Below, piece after piece: positions 59,972 to 64,000 of a stretch of 64,000 nucleotides of DNA (positions are counted from its first letter, which is position 1; the number at the start of each line of letters is the position of its first letter). The position numbers and the translations under genes are program-made. The notes under the pieces were generated by a model that ran no database searches, was not told the origin of the DNA, and worked only from the letters and a program-made list of their open reading frames with translations. The stretch lies in NCBI GenBank assembly GCA_965203985.1, contig CBDBDS010000010.1, forward strand, positions 1 to 64,000, read 5' to 3'. Origin of the DNA: Bin87 sp965203985. Its GTDB lineage: Bacteria; Chloroflexota; Dehalococcoidia; Lucifugimonadales; UBA3495.

Positions 59972-61183
59972 TCAGGCGACCAGTTGGTAATGCATGGTCC
60001 CAACTTGTCTGACCAGGCCCTTGAGCTCAAGCATAGTGAGCAGACCGCTGATTTCCGCGACGGGCCGGCCGCTGAGGGCTACCAGGTCGTCGATGTGTAC
60101 CGGTTCCCTGGCGATGTGTTGAAGCAGTTCAGCCTCGTCGGTGTCGGGGGGTTCCGAGGCGGTGGGCTGACATTCTACCGGATGTTGGTAACGGGCGCGC
60201 GCCGTTTCTGCACTGCCATTCGCGCCAGATTTGGCGGACGTGTCGGTTGATGCCTGGGCGTCGGACAGTTCCAGGGGTATCTGTCGATCCGAGGTTTCCA
60301 GTCCGATTTCTACCAGTATATCGTTTACGTTGCAAACCAGCTTTGCACCCTCGCGGATCAGCCGGTTGGTAAGCCGGCTGGACTCTGAGTATACGCTGCC
60401 CGGGACGCAGAAGACCTCACGGTTCTGCTCCAGGGCGTGGTACACGGTCCACCGGGTGCCACTGGTCTCTCCGGCCTCAGTGACCAGTGTGCCCAGGGTC
60501 ATGCCGCTGATGATGCGGTTGCGCCGGGGAAAGTTTGACGCTTCGGGGCGGACGCCCAGGGGAAATTCACTGATGATGGCGCCGCCCTCGGCGACGATCC
60601 GCTCGGCCAGCCGCAGGTTTTCGCGGGGGTAAACGGTGTCCAACCCGTTTCCAAGCACGGCGACCGTCGTGCCGCCGGCATCCACGGTGGCCTGGTGGGC
60701 GCGGGCGTCGATGCCCAGGGCGAGGCCGCTGACCACGACCACCCCGTGGGCGGCCAGGGACGAGCACAGATCGGCGGTGACCCGACAGCCGTAATCCGTA
60801 GGGCGCCGTGTGCCGACAACGGCGATGGACGGCACGTCGACGGCGGGCAGCGTCCCGCGCACGTAGAGCACTGGCGGCGCGTCGTCGGTCTCCTTAAGTC
60901 GGGCCGGATAGGCAGGGTCGTGCCAATTGATCGCCGAAACTCCGGCGTCGTAGAGACGGGACAATTCCTGGTCCGGTGAGGAAGTTTCCCTGGCATCGAT
61001 GATGGATTGGGCGACCGCTCGGCCCACTCCCGCGGCGCGCAGGTCGCGCGCGGGGGCCTTCCACGCCGCCGACAGGTCGCCACGGAAGAAGGACTCGAGG
61101 AGGCGGAAACGGGCGGAACCCAGGCGGGGGACGCGGCTCAGGGCAACCCAATAGCCCAGGGGATCGGTTAGAGTGGCGCTCAT
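59972..61183 (-). CDS. dprA: DNA-processing protein DprA
   Basis: A 403-residue DprA/Smf that loads RecA on incoming single-stranded DNA. Features: an N-terminal SAM-like region, the Rossmann-type core SIAVVGTRRPTDYGCRV, VSGLALGIDARAHQATV, SEFPLG and FPRRNRIISGM, and a winged-helix C-terminus. A 60-residue Ser/Thr/Gly linker precedes the last domain. It heads the operon dprA-topA-xerC-aroQ-efp-xseA-xseB-formyltransferase. Confidence 0.93.
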   Translation of the reverse strand: MSATLTDPLGYWVALSRVPRLGSARFRLLESFFRGDLSAAWKAPARDLRAAGVGRAVAQSIIDARETSSPDQELSRLYDAGVSAINWHDPAYPARLKETDDAPPVLYVRGTLPAVDVPSIAVVGTRRPTDYGCRVTADLCSSLAAHGVVVVSGLALGIDARAHQATVDAGGTTVAVLGNGLDTVYPRENLRLAERIVAEGGAIISEFPLGVRPEASNFPRRNRIISGMTLGTLVTEAGETSGTRWTVYHALEQNREVFCVPGSVYSESSRLTNRLIREGAKLVCNVNDILVEIGLETSDRQIPLELSDAQASTDTSAKSGANGSAETARARYQHPVECQPTASEPPDTDEAELLQHIAREPVHIDDLVALSGRPVAEISGLLTMLELKGLVRQVGTMHYQLVA

Positions 61184-61290
61184 CGCAGGGATTCTAGCAC
61201 AGGGTTTGGGCGGGAACGGCGGGATTGTGTCAGTGATTTCGATAGATACCGGGGACCGAAGTAGGGAAATTCACATCGGGGATGTGCAGC

Positions 61291-61474
61291 TCATACGTGG
61301 CTCGGAAGTCTCAGGCGTACCGCCTTTCGTAAATCGTCAGAAGCAGGATTTTCGGGATTTTATGATTTGGCAGGATTGGGAGATATCCATCACAGAACGG
61401 TTCCAATGCTGGTAATCCTCAAATCTTGAAAATCCTGCTTCTGATGTTTCTCCGCCGCAAACTAGATAGGTGTG
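61291..61474. repeat. intergenic mosaic inverted repeat, family A core
   Basis: Core arms CGTCAGAAGCAGGATTTTCG (61335 on) and, reverse-complemented from 61446, CATCAGAAGCAGGATTTTCA. The outer flanks GGCGTACCGCCTTTCG on the left and a reverse-complemented CTCACACCTATCTAGTTTGC on the right are diverged copies of the shared outer module. It accounts for about half of the 372-bp gap between dprA and the GMC gene. Confidence 0.7.
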
Positions 61475-61555
61475 AGGCTCGCGGGTTTCTTGCCCGTGCA
61501 ATCGGGGTCGGCTAGTATTGCGCGAGACAACCAGATGCTGCCACAGGAGGTTCCG

Positions 61556-63100
61556 ATGCGATACGACTATATCGTGGTGGGTGCCGGCTCGGCCGGATCG
61601 ACCATTGCCACTCGCCTCTCCGAAGACCCGGACAAGAGCGTACTGCTACTGGAGGCGGGACCCGACTACCCCGACTTCAACCACCTGCCGGATGACCTGA
61701 AACTGGGGAACAACGTTTTCTTTTCGGCCTACGGCCCGCACAGTTGGGCGTACAACGCCCGGGTGACGGCGCAACAGACCGACCTGGTGATCCCCAGAGG
61801 AAAGGCCACCGGCGGTTCCTCGGCCATCAACGGGCAGGTTCTGTATCGGGGCATCCCGGAGGACTACGACCGGTGGGCGGAATGGGGCAACGACGAGTGG
61901 GGCTACACCAGCGTGCTGCCGTTTTTCCGGCGGATGGAAAACGACCACGATTTCCAGGACGACTGGCACGGGACGGACGGCCCCATCCCGGTGCGACGGT
62001 ACCGGCAGGACGAGTGGTTGCCGCACTCGGTGGCTTTCAAAGACGCGGCATTGGCGCTGGGTTTCAACGACGATCCGGACCAGAACCACCCGGAATCGAC
62101 GGGCGTGTCGCCGCGGGCGCGCAACACCCTGGACGGGGTCAGGATCAGCACCGCGTTGGCCTATCTGAACTTGGCGCGCCATCGGCTGAACTTCACGCTG
62201 CGGGCGAACGTGCAGGCCTGCCGGGTGGTGTTCGACGGGACGCGAGCCGTGGGAGTCGAGGTGGAGAGCGGCGGGGAGCGGTTCGTCGTGGAAGGCGGCC
62301 AGGTCGTGGTGAGCAGCGGGGCGATCGCGTCGCCGCAATTGCTGCTGCTGTCGGGCGTCGGGCCGGCGGACCATCTGCGCGAGGTGGGCATCCCGGTGGT
62401 GCACGAGTTGCCGGGCGTGGGCCAGAACCTGCGGGACCATCCCTCGGCGTGCGTGCTGTTCCGCGCTGCCGGCGACCGGCCGGACGTGCAGGCGGCGGCG
62501 ATCCAGGTTGGCCTCAGGTACACCGTTGAGGACTCGTACCTGCGCAACGACATGCAGATTTCGCCGCTCCTGATGACCTCGGAGCACCGACCGGCGCAGG
62601 TGACAATCGACGATGACGAAAACTACATCGGGATCAGCGCGAGCTTGCAACTGGCGCTGGGCAAGGGCGAGTTGCGCCTGAAGTCCAACGACCCGCTGGA
62701 GTACCCGTTCCTGGACTACAACTACTACGAGGAGCCGTTTGACCTGGAGCGGATGCGCAAGGCCATTCGCACGTGCGTCGAGATCGGAGAGCACCCCTCC
62801 TACCGGGAAATCCTGTTGGAGCGGGTCAATCCGGTCGATGCCGATTTGACGTCGGACGGGGCGCTGGACGACTGGCTGATGCGGAACTCGGGCACATCGC
62901 ACCACGTTTCGGGGACATGCAAGATGGGGCCGGCCAGCGACGGCATGGCCGTGGTGGACCAACAGGGCCGGATCCACGGGCTGGAGAACATCCGGGTGGC
63001 TGACGCGTCCATCATGCCGGACTGCATCCGAGCGAACACCAACGCGACCACGATTATGATCGGCGAGAAGGTGGCGGACTACATTCGCACCGGGAGATAA
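61556..63100 (+). CDS. GMC family oxidoreductase (choline dehydrogenase-like)
   Basis: A 514-residue FAD enzyme: the dinucleotide-binding YIVVGAGSAGSTIATRL at the start, LEAGPDYP, GKATGGSSAINGQVLYRG, and the C-terminal TSHHVSGTCKMG with the active-site histidine and NTNATTIMIGEKVAD. It oxidises an alcohol; the substrate (choline, an aromatic alcohol, a glycol) cannot be determined. The ATG at 61556 follows AGGAGG, better than the earlier frame opening at 61472. No betaine aldehyde dehydrogenase is nearby. Confidence 0.92.
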   Translation: MRYDYIVVGAGSAGSTIATRLSEDPDKSVLLLEAGPDYPDFNHLPDDLKLGNNVFFSAYGPHSWAYNARVTAQQTDLVIPRGKATGGSSAINGQVLYRGIPEDYDRWAEWGNDEWGYTSVLPFFRRMENDHDFQDDWHGTDGPIPVRRYRQDEWLPHSVAFKDAALALGFNDDPDQNHPESTGVSPRARNTLDGVRISTALAYLNLARHRLNFTLRANVQACRVVFDGTRAVGVEVESGGERFVVEGGQVVVSSGAIASPQLLLLSGVGPADHLREVGIPVVHELPGVGQNLRDHPSACVLFRAAGDRPDVQAAAIQVGLRYTVEDSYLRNDMQISPLLMTSEHRPAQVTIDDDENYIGISASLQLALGKGELRLKSNDPLEYPFLDYNYYEEPFDLERMRKAIRTCVEIGEHPSYREILLERVNPVDADLTSDGALDDWLMRNSGTSHHVSGTCKMGPASDGMAVVDQQGRIHGLENIRVADASIMPDCIRANTNATTIMIGEKVADYIRTGR

Positions 63101-63131
63101 GCCGGCGCAGGTTTTCAAGACCCGGTGGATT

Positions 63132-63239
63132 GTCGTTGCGAGGCGCTCGCGCCGTGGCAATCTCGATGCCGTAGTAGCAACGTATGCTCCAGAGGTCTCG
63201 CCTACGCCAACGAGATTGCCACGCTTCGCTCGCAATGAC
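63132..63239. repeat. intergenic inverted repeat, family D copy 3
   Basis: Left GTCGTTGCGAGGCGCTCGCG then GTGGCAATCTCG; right arm, reverse-complemented, GGTCATTGCGAGCGAAGCGT then GGCAATCTCGTTGG. The best preserved member of the family. It sits between the GMC and SMP-30 genes. Confidence 0.75.
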
Positions 63240-63301
63240 CCTTTCCCCGCAAGGGTGAACGGTTCAAATCGGCGTCCACGAGACGGCCGCGAGGACAGAA
63301 T

Positions 63302-63327
63302 GAGGGGCGACGCACGCGTCGCCCCTC
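63302..63327 (-). terminator. terminator-like hairpin after the SMP-30 gene
   Basis: Perfect 11-bp stem GAGGGGCGACG / CGTCGCCCCTC with a 4-base loop, 19 bp past the stop. On the minus strand it is followed by ATTCTGT, a weak T-run. Confidence 0.6.
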
Positions 63328-63346
63328 AAAGTCGCGGTGGACGGGT

Positions 63347-64000
63347 TCAGATGACGCGGGGAACCGGTACGCCCGGAATGTTCACCCGCACCCGGCACAG
63401 TTCATGGAAGGTCGTAATGTACAGCGTCCGCCAGTCGCCGCCGCCGAAGCCGACATTGGTGGCCCGCCGGCCTTCGCCGAGGGCAATCGTGCCGAGATGC
63501 CGACCGTCTGGAGCGATAATCCAGACGCCGCCCGGCCCGGTGCTGTAGAGATTTCCCTCCAGGTCGCACTTCATGCCGTCCGGTACGCCGCCGCGCTCGT
63601 CGTTCACTACGCAGAACAGCCGGCCGTTGTCAATGCCGCCGTCCGGGCGGACGTCCCACGCCTTGATCAGGCCGACGCGGGAGTCGTTGACGTACAGGAT
63701 GCTCTCGCCCGGCGAGAAGCAGAGGCCGTTGGGGCCAACGTAGTCGTCGATGAGCAGGGTGATGTCGCTGAGGTCCGGGGATACTCGATACACGCCGGCG
63801 TAACCCAATTCCATGCCGGGGTAGGTGTCGCGGTACGGGTCGGTGAAGTAGATGGAGCCGTCGGACCTGACCACCAGGTCGTTGGGGCGGTTGAGCCGCT
63901 TGCCCTGGTAGCTGTCGGCGACGACGGTGATGCTGCCGTCGGGTTCCTGCCGGGTGACGCGGCGGGCGTCGTGCTCGCAGGCCAGGAGCCGGCCCTGGGG
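63347..64000 (-). CDS. SMP-30/gluconolactonase/LRE family protein (5' end outside the window)
   Basis: The last 217 codons of a six-bladed beta-propeller hydrolase; the frame is open to the window edge, so the N-terminus is missing. Family features are LNRPNDLVVRSDGSIYFTDPYRD, GPNGLCFSPGESILYVND and GVPDGMKCDLEGNLYSTGPGGVWI, with the likely metal ligands Asn and Asp. Lactonase activity on sugar or aromatic lactones is usual for the family; substrate unknown. It may serve catabolism alongside the GMC oxidoreductase. Confidence 0.9.
   Translation of the reverse strand, partial: PQGRLLACEHDARRVTRQEPDGSITVVADSYQGKRLNRPNDLVVRSDGSIYFTDPYRDTYPGMELGYAGVYRVSPDLSDITLLIDDYVGPNGLCFSPGESILYVNDSRVGLIKAWDVRPDGGIDNGRLFCVVNDERGGVPDGMKCDLEGNLYSTGPGGVWIIAPDGRHLGTIALGEGRRATNVGFGGGDWRTLYITTFHELCRVRVNIPGVPVPRVI

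Noticed and set aside
63240..63290. GGTTCAAATC, resembling a tRNA T-loop
   Set aside because: No matching acceptor, D or anticodon arms can be drawn around it; it lies at the edge of a family D repeat.

Overview
The window reads as a chromosomal stretch of a high-GC bacterium, most likely a Chloroflexota member of the SAR202/Dehalococcoidia type. This is inferred from gene content: several Uma2-family proteins, LLM-class flavin monooxygenases, a mycobacterial/Chloroflexi-type OMP decarboxylase, DUF951, DUF3500, many MFS exporters, a GMC oxidoreductase and a SMP-30-like lactonase, together with a T-box leader. No rRNA, tRNA, CRISPR array, phage or transposase gene was seen. Starts are often GTG or TTG.

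Layout. 1-3.1 kb: rsmA, ispE, lgt. 3.1-4.9 kb: three Uma2 genes, one truncated, with signs of gene conversion. 4.9-9.8 kb: leftward operon of a B12-binding radical SAM protein, fabF and recJ. 10-16.8 kb: flavin monooxygenase and flavin reductase, a signal-less BtuF-like protein, two MFS transporters, DUF951 and pyrF. 17-22.3 kb: orphan lipoprotein, DUF3500, lepA, MFS. 22.5-33 kb: two ATPase-plus-nuclease-like pairs (AAA + TOPRIM-like; AAA/DUF3696 + PIN) with an aprB-like ferredoxin, a GT4 glycosyltransferase, an MFS exporter, a fused etfB-etfA and pncB between them. 33-35.7 kb: argJ and argB, separated by a DUF4160 (frameshifted)/DUF2442 pair. 35.9-41.8 kb: hypothetical, two thioredoxin-like lipoproteins, an Ile-type T-box and ilvB, a small HTH protein. 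41.9-48.1 kb: panE, Uma2, LLM oxidoreductase, retropepsin-like protein, and the ATP-grasp/transglutaminase/alpha-E operon. 48.6-52.9 kb: tig-clpP-clpP-clpX. 52.9-61.2 kb: leftward operon dprA-topA-xerC-aroQ-efp-xseA-xseB-formyltransferase. 61.5-64 kb: GMC oxidoreductase and a SMP-30 gene cut by the window end.

Intergenic DNA is dominated by at least four families of short imperfect inverted repeats. Several of them share the same outer module, GCGTACCCAGTTTGGC or a variant, with a different inner core. These look like a modular, non-autonomous repeat system, and with the two nuclease cassettes they are the most unusual content here. Two genes (the first AAA ATPase and DUF4160) carry single-base homopolymer frameshifts whose correction restores a sensible protein; these may be real mutations or assembly errors.
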